Positions 1 through 11,607 of a DNA stretch of 64,000 nt are shown piece by piece. Under the pieces are notes generated by a model, which was given only the letters and a program-made list of their open reading frames with translations, made no database searches and was not told where the DNA came from. The stretch is from Sthenelais limicola (taxonomy: Eukaryota > Annelida > Polychaeta > Phyllodocida > Sigalionidae): positions 137,153,791 to 137,217,790 of the forward strand of contig OW804096.1 of NCBI GenBank assembly GCA_942159475.1, in the 5' to 3' direction. How positions within the stretch are numbered: position 1 is the stretch's first letter; each line of letters starts with the position of its first letter. The translations under genes and the position numbers were made by a program.

Positions 1-536
1 CTATTCCATCGGGCTAACTTTTGAGAAAATATTAACCTATTAACCTTTCTAACGCCTGACCCATACATACATAAGCTTGCTTGACAGGTTTTCAGTACAT
101 TTGAGGTACAACATTCAGATGTGGGACATTTACACAGAGAGTGGTAAAGTAAGGGGCAATGTCTGTTTTATTATTAGACACAGTGAAATAAAAAAAGAGA
201 AGATAGAAGAGAAGATAGAAGATAAAAGAGAAGAATTATTTAATTATGTTTATATAGGCTGAAAATGTTGTACTTGGTACATGAGCTTATGAATACAAAA
301 CAAACAAACAAACAAACAAAGAGACAACAGGCAGTGAGTAATAGATGTATCTGGAGACATGACATGTCCTGAAACAAGTTCTGACTTCTATGGCAGCTTT
401 TATGTCACCATTCACAGAACACAACTCACTTTATTTTATAAATATTTTATTATAACAGATACACAATTCAGGGAACATGATTGATGACCTTCTGGCAATC
501 TGTACAATGGGTTGGACTGCCAACATGTGCTCATTT
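1..536. other. No gene seen; (CAAA)n microsatellite at 296-320
   Basis: AT-rich sequence with no convincing coding region. A short CAAA-type microsatellite lies at 296-320 and a purine-rich AGA run at 190-235. Confidence 0.6.
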
Positions 537-1086
537 ATGATGTGTCACAGGAAAATGAGTCACAAGTCACAAAAAATGGATTTGAGATATCATATTTGAA
601 AGTAAAATGCCTTTGTTATTCTATTATATACTTGAATATAGCAACATGGGAGTAAATATAGAACCTAAATTCGAATGTTCGATGCTTGTTTTTCTTCATA
701 ACCCACTATAGCATATCGGATCGTGGGCAACGAAAAAAACAAACATCTCGGCCAGTGCAATAGTGTCCCTCTTACCACATTCTCATCAGGTCTCATCAGA
801 TATCTAAAAAGTATTTCTATATTTTAAAAAAAAGATAAAGTTTGCAATATTTCTGGGTGGATAATTACCAGTAAAGTTACTAGATATACTCCATAGGATG
901 ACCTTCTGAACGCAAGGATATATTTAATGCACTGTCCTGAGATTTGGTACACGTCGTCATATATATGACTTAAAGCGCTAATTAAACCCTCCAAAAATCA
1001 GAATATTCCAACAAAGAGATCTTGTGAATAAAACGCCTTTAATATCAATGTTGCGACTTGTGACTCATATTCCTGAAACACATCAC
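537..1086 (+). mobile_element. Family B element with internal insertion
   Basis: Both B ends are present (left ATGATGTGTCACAGG, right ending GAAACACATCAC). The middle matches other B copies from about 806 onward. About 200 bases at 604-805 have no counterpart in other copies, so they look like a secondary insertion. No clear target duplication. Confidence 0.8.
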
Positions 1087-1317
1087 ATCTATCATTTATA
1101 ATAGAAATTCCTCAATATCAACAAACGATATTTATTTGTGCCTTAATTTGTATCGAGTATCGAGCTATAATAGAATGCAGTAGTGTTGCTGGTCAAGGTG
1201 GAGGGCACATTATATCCAATACAAGGGTTAGGGTTCTATTTCGTTTAGTCCACTTCAAATATGATGTTATAAAAACCACAGAAGAGTCGAATATACCAGT
1301 CTGTTATAACTTCATAT

Positions 1318-1558
1318 GGGTCAGATTTTCAGAAAATGTACAATTCGCAGCTGTAAACATTTAGTAAATTCTGCTAAGTTAGACTGCAATTTGGTCAATA
1401 CTATAGTTAGGTAACATCGAGTACATTGGGCATTGCATTGATTCTAACAATCTGTTTGGTTAGGTTGAACTGTGTTTTGAACTTTATTTTCGTCTGAAAT
1501 TTGGGTTATTTGATAAGATTGGCGAAGTTGAATTGTACATTTTCTGAAAATCTGACCC
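1318..1558 (-). mobile_element. Family A element, complete, subtype a
   Basis: Terminal inverted repeats of about 28 bp are intact on both sides, flanked by a 4-bp target duplication ATAT. The interior is subtype a: it carries the rc of GAAAATAAAGTTCAAAATAC. Confidence 0.93.
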
Positions 1559-2717
1559 ATATAATTGTCCCTGGAAAATGGCCCAATCATTGACTATATT
1601 GTTTGTATTCATTTTTAGATATAAAGCTGTGAATACCCCCCCCCCCCTTTTCACCTTGTATTTAAGTTGAAGTAAATATAACTAGATGGAATATATAAGT
1701 TTTGATGTTTACTATTATTTTTCTGATATATTATGTAATACCCAATGTATTCGCAAATTTAAGTGACAGGAAAATGAATGGATTGAGTATCTGATATGAG
1801 ATGAAATGTATTCCGTTAGATGATGTGTGACGATAATTAGTAATAATTAATTAATTTTGAGGTCAGCATTATTTCAAGATTAGAGGTAATTGAAGTAATT
1901 GATTGTAATTGATGATAACTGAAGGTAATCAAGGATATACATTAGAGTATATTTGTTACAGATTAGAGGCGACGCAAGAAAACATCCACAGGGTGGACAG
2001 GCGTTTTTTGAATGAATGATGTAACTATTTGGCCATATTTGCAATAAAAAAAAAGCAAAAATAAACGGTTCTCTGTTAGAGCACGACGCTATACTTATGT
2101 TTTTAAAAACTGTTTTTAACCTTGACTTTACTATCATTGCCTATGCCTCACCTTCAGTGTAGAAAATTATTTCATATTTGTCTCAAACGGACGGGTATTA
2201 GTATGTCCAATGTTTTATCCAAAATTCTATTTGGTCAAATATTCACAATAGTGATAAACATCATTTGCCAAATTGAAAAGCATAAAGAGTTTTGACACCA
2301 AGTAATACATTTAGATAATTGTTGTCATTAACTAATTGTTGTCATTAACTAAATCTTCTTTTATTTTATTTGTTTGTACCCTTTCGACTCCATTCTTTTT
2401 TTATTCAACTAGCTACTTCTGCAATGTCAACCCCCGAAGTATGCCTTAAGAATATAAAAATTGTAGAAATCTTTGGTAGTTTATTAGGATATTTGGTATT
2501 TATAGGATAAAAAAAAAAAAAAAAAAAAAAAAATCTTTGATAATATCAGGCAATTGTTCGAATAGCATCGGTGATGTAATGTCTTTTGTCCTGAATAAAA
2601 TCGTTTTCAAATCAAGTCAAATCTCGAAGCTTATTTCCAAATATAGTGTCACATTTTACAAGTTTGTAAGTCAACTTATTCTACACGTGAGGTCGGGTCT
2701 ATTGTGTCCTCATACAT
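1559..2717. other. No gene seen; simple repeats
   Basis: No coding signal. It holds a C-run at 1636-1646, a 17-bp tandem duplication at 2317-2350, and an A-run at 2509-2533. Confidence 0.6.
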
Positions 2718-2952
2718 GGGACAGATTTACAGAAAAAGTATATTTAGCAGATGTACACATTAAGTAAATTTTGCTAAATTAGACTGCAATTTGGTCAATA
2801 CTTGGTCAATTTGAGTATATTTGTCATGGCATTACTTATAGCAATCCGTTTGGTTAGGTTGAACTGTGTTTTGAACTTTATTTTCGTCTGAAATTTGGGT
2901 TATTTGAGAAGATTGGCGAAGTTGAATTGTACATTTTCTGAAAATCTCACCG
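2718..2952 (-). mobile_element. Family A element, complete, subtype a
   Basis: The left TIR is decayed (GGGACAGATTTACAG) but the right TIR is good. Both ends are flanked by ACAT, a 4-bp target duplication. Confidence 0.88.
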
Positions 2953-3071
2953 ACATAATTGATGTTCTTTTTTTCCTTCGCGCTGGAGTCAACCATTTTA
3001 TTGGCCCACCAGAGCTCCACCGATGTTCTGATGACCCATTGTTCACATTTGCCTTCTACATAATATTATAT

Positions 3072-3306
3072 GGGTCAGATCACTGGAAAATGTACAATTG
3101 GCAGCTCTACACATCGAGTAAATTCTGCTAAATCAGGTTGAAATATTATAAAATCTAGGCATATCTAGTCGCATTTGGTACTGCATTGAGTCAGAATATC
3201 TGTTTGTTTATGTTGAATTGTATTCTGAATCTCATTTCTGTCTAAAACTTTGGATATTTGAGAAAACTGCTGAAGGCGAATTGACCATTTTCTGACAACC
3301 GGACCC
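3072..3306 (-). mobile_element. Family A element, subtype b/c-like, diverged
   Basis: Both TIRs are recognisable with several substitutions; the interior resembles subtypes b and c. It ends only 64 bases upstream of the TATA box of the chitin-binding-like gene, so it sits in that gene's proximal promoter. Confidence 0.85.
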
Positions 3307-3369
3307 ACAGGCCTACAAAAACAAAGTTGAAAACAAATAATGAATGAATGGGGGGTCATAGACCGAGAG

Positions 3370-3376
3370 TATAAAA
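3370..3376 (+). promoter_or_regulatory. TATA box
   Basis: TATAAAA sits 63 bases before the start codon at 3433. That places a transcription start near 3400 and a leader of about 30 bases, typical of a highly expressed secreted-protein gene. Confidence 0.7.
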
Positions 3377-3432
3377 TGGTGGAGCAATGGTTGTAGAAGC
3401 ACCAATCCTCACCAAGGAAACCAACAAGCAAC

Positions 3433-4394
3433 ATGAAGTCAGTTTGTGCCGTTCTCCTGTGCCTTGTTGCCGCTGCAGCAGCCAGCTATGTCTTCCCATC
3501 ATATGCTGGTGCATATGCCCACTACCCTGCTTATCCTTACTACTATGGAAACTACTTTGGCTATGGGGGATATGGTGGAGCCTACAATAGATTTAATGGT
3601 TACCGTGTGGGAGTGAACCATCCCAGCTACAGAGTTGGAGTGCAGTACTATTTCTTGGGCACATACGGCGGTGAGCATTATTTTATATTATATATAGTGA
3701 GACAAGGCAATAGGTACCTCACCTGTTTGACTGCAGTGTAATACTAAGCTTCAGGAATTAGTATTTTACACCTGGTTTAGGGCAATAGCCCTCCCTAGGT
3801 GGTAGATGATGGTTGGTAATGGTTGTGATGTGCATTGTCATTCTTTCTTTAGAAAGGAAAAGAGGGGTTGGGGGTTAGGTAAAAAAACCCCCCGAAGATA
3901 AATTACAAAATTATTGTTTCGTGTTATAAATATAATTAGGATAGGATATAAATAAATAAATGAATATGCAGTTTATTAGACATAAAAATAGAACAAAAGA
4001 ATAAAAAGGTATATATATTACATTCCACAGAATGATCAATTCACATAGATTCATTGAACTAGAGAAAGATATAAATGAGATACAGTGTTAACAATTATGA
4101 TGCATGAATATGAACTCCCATACATAGATACATACTATTATACTGTTATTATTATACTAGATTATTCCCACAATAGTTTAAGCTCATCTATTCTACTTTA
4201 CAGGAAGCTGTGCCAACAATTACAACTATGGCTTCTACTCTGCTGGTGCTGATAACGCTGACTCCTTTGTTGTGTGTGACCACGGCCGATCCTTCCGCTT
4301 CCAGTGCCCTGCTGGCACCAAGAATGGAGGCACATTCAGCTACAATGCTGCCTACACCATGGGCGATCTCTGCAGTCAGCACACCAACCAATAA
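3433..4394 (+). CDS. Secreted Gly/Tyr-rich protein with CBM14-like domain (2 exons)
   Basis: Exon 1 is 3433-3670 and exon 2 is 4204-4394, joined across a GT-AG intron (donor GTGAGC, acceptor TTTACAG) in phase 1; 142 residues. Residues 1-18 form a signal peptide (MKSVCAVLLCLVAAAAAS). Residues 19-79 are rich in Tyr, Gly, Ala and Pro. Residues 80-142 hold Cys82, Cys104, Cys114 and Cys136 with FVVCDHG and FQCPAGT, the pattern of the C-terminal half of a peritrophin-A/CBM14 chitin-binding domain, though the family normally has six cysteines. The predicted role is binding extracellular chitin-like polysaccharide in a cuticle, shell or mucus matrix. The domain call is from pattern only. A TATA box (3370) and AATAAA (4423) frame the gene. 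A 4-Cys matrix protein without chitin binding is the main alternative. Confidence 0.82.
3671..4203 (+). other. Intron of the CBM14-like gene
   Basis: This 533-base GT-AG intron splits a glycine codon, separating the Gly/Tyr-rich segment from the cysteine domain. No element of families A-D lies inside it. Confidence 0.8.
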
Positions 4395-4422
4395 ATGCAC
4401 AAAATTTAGATGTTGAAAGGAA

Positions 4423-4428
4423 AATAAA
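4423..4428 (+). terminator. Polyadenylation signal AATAAA
   Basis: A canonical hexamer 29 bases after the stop codon of the CBM14-like gene, giving a very short 3' untranslated region. Confidence 0.65.
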
Positions 4429-4429
4429 G

Positions 4430-4813
4430 CAAAATTGTGTCAGTGAAGATATTGTTTGGAATCATTTCGAGCTTGGAGAGCTAACAAAAGTGTACAAGTG
4501 GCAGAAGGCCACTGGAGGGCCACATTGTATAAATGAATTTGTTAAAACTGATGTAAATGCAACGACATCTGAATAAATAATTCAAGAAAAAGGAAAAAGG
4601 AAAAAAAGTCAATACAGATTAATTGGAAATAAGATGATGAACCTGTTTTGATGCCACATATAATATGCGTGAGTGAAGGGTCTTATTTTATATAGCTTTG
4701 GATGACTGCACCTCAAAATAAACAGTTCTTTCATCACAGTTTTTTTGACAACCTATTTTCATGGAACAGGTTTTGCCTAAATATGTAAGTTTTGGCTATT
4801 AAAATGACCTGCT
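4430..4813. other. No gene seen
   Basis: An open frame runs across 4304-4576 but it mostly overlaps exon 2 in another frame and then unique AT-rich sequence. I see nothing else here. Confidence 0.5.
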
Positions 4814-5407
4814 ATGATGTGTTACAGGAAAGTGAGTCACTAGTCGCCAAAAAATAGATTTTGAGATATCAATATTTTAAAGATGGGATCAAAACGATTC
4901 CAATGATAGCAAACATTAAGGACATCTAATGTAAGTGTTTCTATAATATTTTTTTATGTTTGATATGATTATTTATGTTTGAAAACAAGTTTGCATTATT
5001 TCTGGGTGGGCAATAAGATAAGATAAGATAAGATATGAAACTACTTTATTCCAACTCTGCGTACATAGGGGTACATATAAATAATAATAATAAAAGTGCA
5101 TGAGATATAGATAGAATAGGTAAACAGACCTCTAGATAATATCCAAATCTCCCGGCCGTTACCTTGGCCAAAATACATGAGATAGAGATTAAATATTATT
5201 ATACCTTACTTGTATGTGACAAGTGATAAAGAGACTTATTAGATATACTTCATATAATGACCTTCAGAACGCAAGGATATATTTAATACTGTCTTGAAGT
5301 TTGGTACACGTATTCATAAACATCAGAATATTCCTACAAAAAAGACATTTCGTGAATAAATCCTTTTGAAAAATATTATTGTGACTCATATTTCTATAAC
5401 ACATCAC
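4814..5407 (+). mobile_element. Family B element carrying a LINE-like tail
   Basis: Left end ATGATGTGTTACAGG and right end ending ACACATCAC. The middle is split by a retroposed fragment at about 5012-5232, then B sequence resumes with TTAGATATACTTC. Confidence 0.82.
5012..5232 (-). mobile_element. LINE-like 3' end with (ATCTT)n tail
   Basis: Read on the minus strand it ends in GGAATAAAGTAGTTTC followed by four ATCTT-type repeats. This is the usual form of a non-LTR retrotransposon 3' end. It interrupts a B element. No reverse transcriptase frame is present, so family assignment is open. Confidence 0.5.
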
Positions 5408-5409
5408 AT

Positions 5410-5816
5410 AATGTGGTTAGGAGAAAGAGCCATAAGTCGCAAAATATGGATTTTGAGATATCACCATATTTGAAAAGATGAGATCAAGACGATTCCAAAG
5501 ATAGTAAACAGCCTAATAATCTAATAATTATTTTTATATTTTAAGTTTGATATTTTTGTTTGTGGAAAAAACTGTGCACTATTTCTTGGGGGCAATAACC
5601 AGTAAAGTAGTTAAATGTACTCTATAAGATTAGCATAGAAATGCATGGATATTATTGAATACACTGTCTTGAATTTTGGTACATGTGTTCATGTTATAGA
5701 CGGCGTTAAGCACCCGCAAAAATAAAAACATTCACACAAAGACATCTTGTGAATAAAACACTTTGAAAAATAGGAATTTTGCGACTTATGACGCATTTTC
5801 CTAAAACACATCATAC
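5410..5816 (+). mobile_element. Family B element, near complete
   Basis: It lies directly beside the previous B copy, head to tail. The left TIR is worn (ATGTGGTTAGGAG); the right reads GCGACTTATGACGC to AACACATCATAC. The interior matches B throughout. Confidence 0.85.
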
Positions 5817-6642
5817 ATAATTATTATGTTTTTTGTACATCTCAACGCAACACACATACTAAAAAGGACAGTTTCTGCTAAGTTTGGCGAGTTGAGAAGC
5901 ACTTTTTTCATTTTATCGATTTGTTGGGTTTTCACTTTTCCCTGCCTATAGTTATTTCATGAAACACCAGGTGGCGTGGCGGTCTTCTCCGTTCCCCCCA
6001 AGATGAACGCTGAGTGACGTCACATTGACCGATCTACTAGGGTCAGAACATCATCAATATGTAGCATTATTATTTTATTTTATTTCATTTCCATATTACA
6101 GTCATTTCATGGCATGAAGTGACCCATTAATTGTGGGATGAAATATTTTGATTGATATGTTACGTAACGTTTTCCCCGTCATGTTTTGCTGAATCTTTTT
6201 CTTTCTTTTAACATTATGTTTGTACATAAGAGATACGGATACGTTTACGTATAGGTTAGATTTAGCAATCATTGTCAAAGAATTTCTACAATACTGTCAG
6301 ATCGGTAACCTTTTTTTTTGTCAATTTTCAGACAGCCTCACAGTGTATTAAACTACAAAGTTTTCCAGATGGTACAGATAGTAGAAAATTACAAAGATTA
6401 TTGTTATATATCATTATTTTCCCACAGATAATTTTTATTCAAGAAGCATCAGTTACAATCTCACAAATTCATGTGATTTTAGTATTGCCCTGATGTATAT
6501 TTCAATTCAAACATTCGCATCGCAGCGAGTTATTATTGGACCATTACAACGGTATACATTTGTATAAGTGATCATCGAAGTATCAGAATACAGTACAGTA
6601 GTCAATTTATATATGATAATAGTATGCATATATACTCACATG

Positions 6643-6645
<3 letters not shown>
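5817..6645. other. No gene seen
   Basis: Unique AT-rich sequence. A 73-residue open frame at 6272 lacks any recognisable motif or splice context. Confidence 0.5.
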
Positions 6646-6676
<31 letters not shown>

Positions 6677-6960
6677 TTTTTATTGACAGTGTGTACAATC
6701 CATGGGCTCGCCGGGGGCGATGTTCCTCCCACGCTGCCGTAGGGTTATGTCTTAGAGGGTTAATATGCTTAGTTAGTAAAAAAAAACATGCTATGGGTTA
6801 ATAACGTTATTGGGGTATGAGGGTAGCGGGAGGCCAGTTTATGTTGAGCTTGCGTCGCGTTACATAATAATGATATGAAATGGGGAATGATGGCTACAGA
6901 CTATTGGTAAACTTTATTTTCTATTATAGGTATATCATTATTAAAACTACGTTACAAAAG
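6646..6960 (-). mobile_element. Retroposed 3' end with poly(A), minus strand
   Basis: A 28-base T run at 6646-6673 reads on the minus strand as a poly(A) tail preceded by GTCAATAAAAATAT, with AATAAA. Upstream of it lies a GC-richer stretch (ATCGCCCCCGGCGAGCCC) unlike its surroundings. This fits the 3' end of a LINE or a processed transcript; the 5' limit near 6960 is uncertain. Confidence 0.5.
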
Positions 6961-7035
6961 AATTACAACTACAACTAGATTTATTACAGACGTCATTAAA
7001 CTAGTCTGTCATTATCCAGTCGTTCTCACATTTAT

Positions 7036-7268
7036 GGGTCAGATTTTCAGAAAATGTACAATTTATCTTCACCAATCCTCTCAAATAACTCAGATTTCAG
7101 AGAAAAATATAGTTCAAAGTACATTCCAGCCGAACCAAACATTGCTAGAATCAATGCAATGCCGAATATTCTCGAATTTGCCTAGTATTGACCAAATTGT
7201 AGCCTAATTTAGCAGAATTTACCAAATGTGTACAGCTGCCAATTGTACATGTTCTGAAAATCAGACCC
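7036..7268 (+). mobile_element. Family A element, complete, subtype a
   Basis: Good TIRs at both ends with TTAT on each side as a 4-bp target duplication. Confidence 0.92.
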
Positions 7269-7272
7269 TTAT

Positions 7273-8004
7273 ACTTGGATGTGTCATAACAAAAACTAAT
7301 TCGAATAAAAGGATGCCGAGTTACAAACAACACCTGGGCTAACTTTCCCTTGATAATATATCTAGTCGATATTTACAGTGCTCTAATCCTTAATGATAAC
7401 AATGAAAGTAAATTATATATAGATATTATATACAGTTCTCATAATCTATAAGATGCATCGACATTGTATGTTCAATAGAAAATAAAAAAATCAACAAACA
7501 AGTAATGAGCATCTCGGTAAAAAATGAAATTATAAATCATGTGTCAAGTTGGTATCAAGAAGGTAATTAACAAGAAGAGGTAAAAAAATGGAAAATGGTC
7601 CATGTAAACATCCCAGAGTAGGCCTACATCGAGCTTTTAAAGTCTAGAGTCTACAGAATTAACTATTGGCAATTAAGATTAGTTTAAGATTATGATTAAG
7701 ATACTTTTATTTTCGATCATGACTCTAGCTAAGGGAGGTTTGCAAGCTTTCTGTTGTTGTTACATTAATATTTTGCAGTGAACAAATCCACAGTCGTCAT
7801 GGACGAAGGTGGTACACTGCTATGTTAATTAAGGTTTCTAGTACATTGTTATTGATAAATATCAAGCGCGGTAGATCTTTCTATGCTCATAATTCTCAGA
7901 AATAGTAATCAGTGTTTTTTGACAATAATAGTCTACTTAATCGATGTAGTATTGGTCTGACTAAATTAAGGTTGTTCGCTATAACAAAATGACTGAAAAT
8001 ATAT
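7273..8004. other. No gene seen
   Basis: Unique AT-rich sequence without recognisable motifs or repeats. Confidence 0.5.
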
Positions 8005-8062
8005 GGGTTCACCAATATACGCATTCACCAATCCTCCCAAATAACCCACATTTCAGACGAAT
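8005..8062 (+). mobile_element. Family A fragment (left end)
   Basis: About 58 bases of an A left end up to TTTCAGACGAA, then it breaks off. The rest is missing. Confidence 0.7.
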
Positions 8063-8214
8063 ACTTTTCATCTTTTTCAAGGTGAGGTTCTAACTATTCT
8101 AGCCTACCCTTCTCTGGCAAGACCATTAATTTACCAAAGACATGTTGCGCTGGTTCTGGCATACTTTAGTTTAATATTTGGTAAGAACCTGACCACGAAA
8201 AACATGAAAAGTAT

Positions 8215-8287
8215 AGCCTGATAAGGGACTCGAACCCTTGACCCTCAGATTAAAAGTCTGATGCTCTACCGACTGAGCTAACCGGGC
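8215..8287 (-). tRNA. tRNA-Lys (anticodon TTT)
   Basis: On the minus strand the cloverleaf is complete: D stem GCTC/GAGC, anticodon stem TCAGA/TCTGA around CTTTTAA (anticodon TTT), T stem AAGGG/CCCTT with loop TTCGAGT. The acceptor stem GCCCGGT/ATCAGGC has one mismatch (C4-A69) and a G-T pair, so it could be an ageing copy. It lies between a broken and a complete A element. The exact ends may be off by one base. Confidence 0.85.
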
Positions 8288-8324
8288 GCTCTACCAGCGG
8301 ACGTATAATTTGCACGGGTTAAAT

Positions 8325-8566
8325 GGGTCAGATTTTCAGAAAACGTACAATTCAAATTCGTCTCTTCGTTATCTTCTCAAATAACCCAAATTTCAGACAA
8401 AAATAAAGTTCAATATATAGTTCAACTTAACCAAACAGATTGTTAGAATCAATGTTATGCAGAATATACTCGAATTTACCTAGTATTGACCAAATTGCCG
8501 CCAAATTTTGCAGAATTTACTAAATGTGTACAGCTGCCAATTGTACATTTTCTGAAAATCTGACTC
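8325..8566 (+). mobile_element. Family A element, complete, subtype a
   Basis: TIRs are intact apart from GACTC for GACCC at the right end. The flanks AAAT and ATAA do not match. Confidence 0.9.
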
Positions 8567-8676
8567 ATAAACATGTCGTAAGCAATAATGATCCGCTGTT
8601 TAAAAAAATACAAAAAAACACCTTGGTTAATCCAATTCTAAAAGAAATAGGAAAAATAAGGTAAAACGTAGCTTCG

Positions 8677-8893
8677 GTCTAGGTACAAACCATCAGATTA
8701 GATAAGAATAGTGTATCAGTGATTAGACGCCTACTTCGCTAATCGGTTTCCTTGCCTAGGTAAGGACTCGGCGTTCTGATGGGAATATAATGACATTTTT
8801 CGGTCTTCATCGAATAATAATAATGGCACTTTGTTATTTGAGGTGAGGTTTTCCCTCCGTTTGCAGGGAATCACTCAACTTTGGGCCTAGACT
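8677..8893 (-). mobile_element. Family D foldback element
   Basis: Bounded by GTCTAGGTACAAACC and TTTGGGCCTAGACT, inverted ends of family D. Inside are TCAGTGATTAGACGCCTAC and GGTTTTCCCTCCGTTTG, shared with the copies at 20257, 48463 and 57895. Confidence 0.75.
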
Positions 8894-9081
8894 GGCTTGG
8901 AATTAAAACCCTTCACCTATATTCTTCACCTGTCACAGTAAAAAGAAAAGAAAAAACGGAAACAAAAGTGTTTTATTTGTAACATTATATCTGACTTTGA
9001 CTAAGAGGCCCATCTCAACATAGATGCATATATTGATCTAGTTTTGAGGAATTTTTGTTATTAAATTTAATTTTCACTCAC

Positions 9082-9330
9082 CCGTATGCTTTCCTGGGAG
9101 TTCCGTTTCGGTTTCCTTTTATGACCTGCCTCGTGCTCCACCAAAACCCCATTTATCACCCACAACTTTTTATCAGTCTTTGTAAGAAGCCGCCGAAAGT
9201 CTTTCATTTTTTCTCTATTCACAAATTCAAGTGAAATTAAACCCGTCTCGTAACTGTCAAATATATTGCCTTTAGTGACAGTACTAACAGAGTAGGTCTC
9301 CAAAAGCTTTTGAGGAAAGGCAAAAGTCAT
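9082..9330 (-). CDS. Possible initial coding exon, function unknown
   Basis: On the minus strand an 83-codon open segment starts at ATG (9330), with two in-frame stops just upstream. It ends in phase 0 at a strong splice donor, CGG|GTGAGT (exon end 9082). The peptide is charged and not low-complexity (for example LEFVNREKMKDFRRLL and KRKPKRNSQES), unlike the translations of the surrounding repeats. I recognise no family. Later exons would lie at lower coordinates or outside the window, and I could not identify them. It could also be a relic of an unrelated mobile element or a chance open frame. Confidence 0.35.
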
Positions 9331-9500
9331 TTCTCATCACACCCCTATTAATTTCTGTTTATTATGGAGGACATTTTTATTTAAAATAAACAAATGTAGG
9401 TCCAGAATCCTTTGATTGGAGTTGGTGACACACTTACAAAACACGATTCTTCACTTATTCTATTTTATAAGGCAATACTAACGCCTACACTCCATTAAAT

Positions 9501-9735
9501 GGGTCAGATTTTCAGAAAATGTACAATTCATCATCACCAATTCTCTCAAATAACCAAAACTTCAGACAAAAATAAAGTTCAAAATACAGTTCAACCTAAC
9601 CAAACAGATTGCTAGAATCAATGCAATGTCAAATATACTCGAATTTACCAAGTATTGACTGAATTGCAGCCTAATTTGGCAGAATTTACTAAATCTGTAC
9701 AGCTGCCAATTGTACATTTTCTAAAAATCTGACCC
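9501..9735 (+). mobile_element. Family A element, complete, subtype a
   Basis: Near-perfect TIRs and a subtype a interior (AAAATAAAGTTC, GATTGCTAGAATCAATG). The flanks AAAT and ATAT do not match. Confidence 0.93.
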
Positions 9736-9739
9736 ATAT

Positions 9740-10938
9740 AACCCTGGTGTGAGTGGTTATAGCATTCTATGAAAAAATCCATTTGATTTATGCACTCCCT
9801 GACATGAAATTGGGCAACGTATGAAAACTTCCCTGAGGGATAGTGCGTTTTTTTCTAAAAAATTGTTTAAATATTGTATATTGGCCCGAAATGAAATAAT
9901 AAAAAAAAAAATTGTAAAGTTAACGTTGTGTAGATTATACTTATGTTTCAACTGTTATACGTGAGATTATCGGGTCTGCCGAAACTATTGAAGTCAAATT
10001 TGTTTAAATAAAAAATAAATAAATTGAGATATTATATATAATATTCAGACTACCATATCAGGAATATGAGTTTTCTTAGATATGTCATAGCCAACTGCTA
10101 TGAGTTCCTAATGGCTTGACTTCACTGAAGTTTTGTCCCCATGCGGTCGTAGAGGTTTCATTCTGCAGTGAAGTCTCAATATGAATATAATATATAAATA
10201 TATAAATGCTTTTATTTCCTCAATAAACAGTTACAATAGACAGGAAAATGGATAATATTCTTTCTGTGCCCTCACAGCTCTTCCAAGAAACCCAGAGTTA
10301 CTTTTACTTTTATCGATAGAAACTACTAACTACTATGTCCCCATAGGCAAAGTGTGGACATAATTAGCAAGGAACTACAAAGAACACAAGCCGCCCTTAT
10401 ATAATGACAGGCATTCTGGGGACTTGCTGTTTGGTTTGAATTGGAATTTATGTAAGTCTTAAACGACGTCTAGGTAACTATATATGGTATATAATATAGT
10501 ATGGTTAATAGACTATAAACCTTGTTACCTTTTGATTTCTTGTATTTATTCGTTTATGATTGCCTTCTGGCCTTTCTGTCACACACGCGTGCGCGTAAGC
10601 GATTGAACTTGTTAACAGGACAATATTGTTGATGTACTTCGTTGGATCAATTATGTATAGTTATTCACCTAATGATGTCCAGCGCTGGAATTTATTGAGT
10701 GTCGGGAGGTATCGGGGTTATTCTTTTCTCTGACGTTTTTTTGGGGGGGTTTTGCTTATCGAGTTAAAAGAGAAATATATTATAATCGTTTTTATTTCTA
10801 TGTGAAAACAGCATACAGAAACATGCTTGGCACCCTCTGTAAACAGGTCTTCCAGGCCATAACAAATCATCACATAAAACATACTTATTTATTCATAGTA
10901 TTTGTAATATGTGTCACTTAAGAGTAACATTAACAAAT
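9740..10938. other. No gene seen; AT-rich with one LINE-like tail
   Basis: No coding signal. ATATAA repeats at 10180-10210 and a retroposon-like tail near 10770-10865, listed separately. Confidence 0.5.
10770..10865 (-). mobile_element. LINE-like 3' tail
   Basis: On the minus strand: CTGGAAGACCTGTTTACAG, then about 40 bases later ATAGAAATAAAAACG. The same CTGGAAGACCTGT...GAAATAAA arrangement occurs at 27660 on the plus strand, suggesting two 3' ends of one non-LTR family. Confidence 0.4.
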
Positions 10939-11350
10939 GTGATGTGTTTCAGGAAAATGAGTCATAATTAAGTCGCAAAAATTGGATTTTGAGATATCAT
11001 TATATTTGAAAAGATGGGATCAAGCCGATTCCAATGATAGTAAACAGTCTAGTAATATAATAAGTATTTCCAGATTTTAAGTTTGATATTTTTATTTTTG
11101 AAAAGAAAAGTTTGCAATATTTCTGGGGGGCAATAACCAGTAAAGTAACTAAATATACTCCTTACAAGGACCTTTAAAACGAGAGAATATATTTAATAGA
11201 TTGTTCTGAAATTTGATACATCGACTGACGTAACTATAGGTGATAAACTCCCCAAAAATCAGAACATTCCAATAAAGTGATCTTATGAAATAAACACTTT
11301 GAAAAATATCATTTTTGCGACTTATGACTCATTTTCCTGAAACGGATCAC
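10939..11350 (+). mobile_element. Family B element, complete
   Basis: A 412-bp copy with long TIRs (left GTGATGTGTTTCAGGAAAAT; right ends GAAACGGATCAC) flanked by AAAT on both sides, a 4-bp target duplication. A good reference copy for the family. Confidence 0.93.
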
Positions 11351-11607
11351 AAATGTTATATTATATATCAGCATACTGTAGTGTCCACTTCTTATGTTTA
11401 GCATGATAGAGATCATGGCCAGTAGTATGTGCCAGTAGATGGACATTTAATAAATTAGATAAATAAATTTAATTTCAATAATAAAAAATGGAGTATGTTT
11501 ATCTCTTAGCAAATAAAGGAGACAACAAGCGTTGACCTATTCAGCAGTTTATTGTCCGAACCGGTAACCAAATCCTTCCTGAACCTGACAGCCAGGACAA
11601 TTTATCT

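Noticed and set aside
537..1086. TA target duplication for families A and B
   Set aside because: TATA-rich flanks first suggested a Tc1/mariner type, but nested copies and GC-containing flanks show 4-bp duplications.
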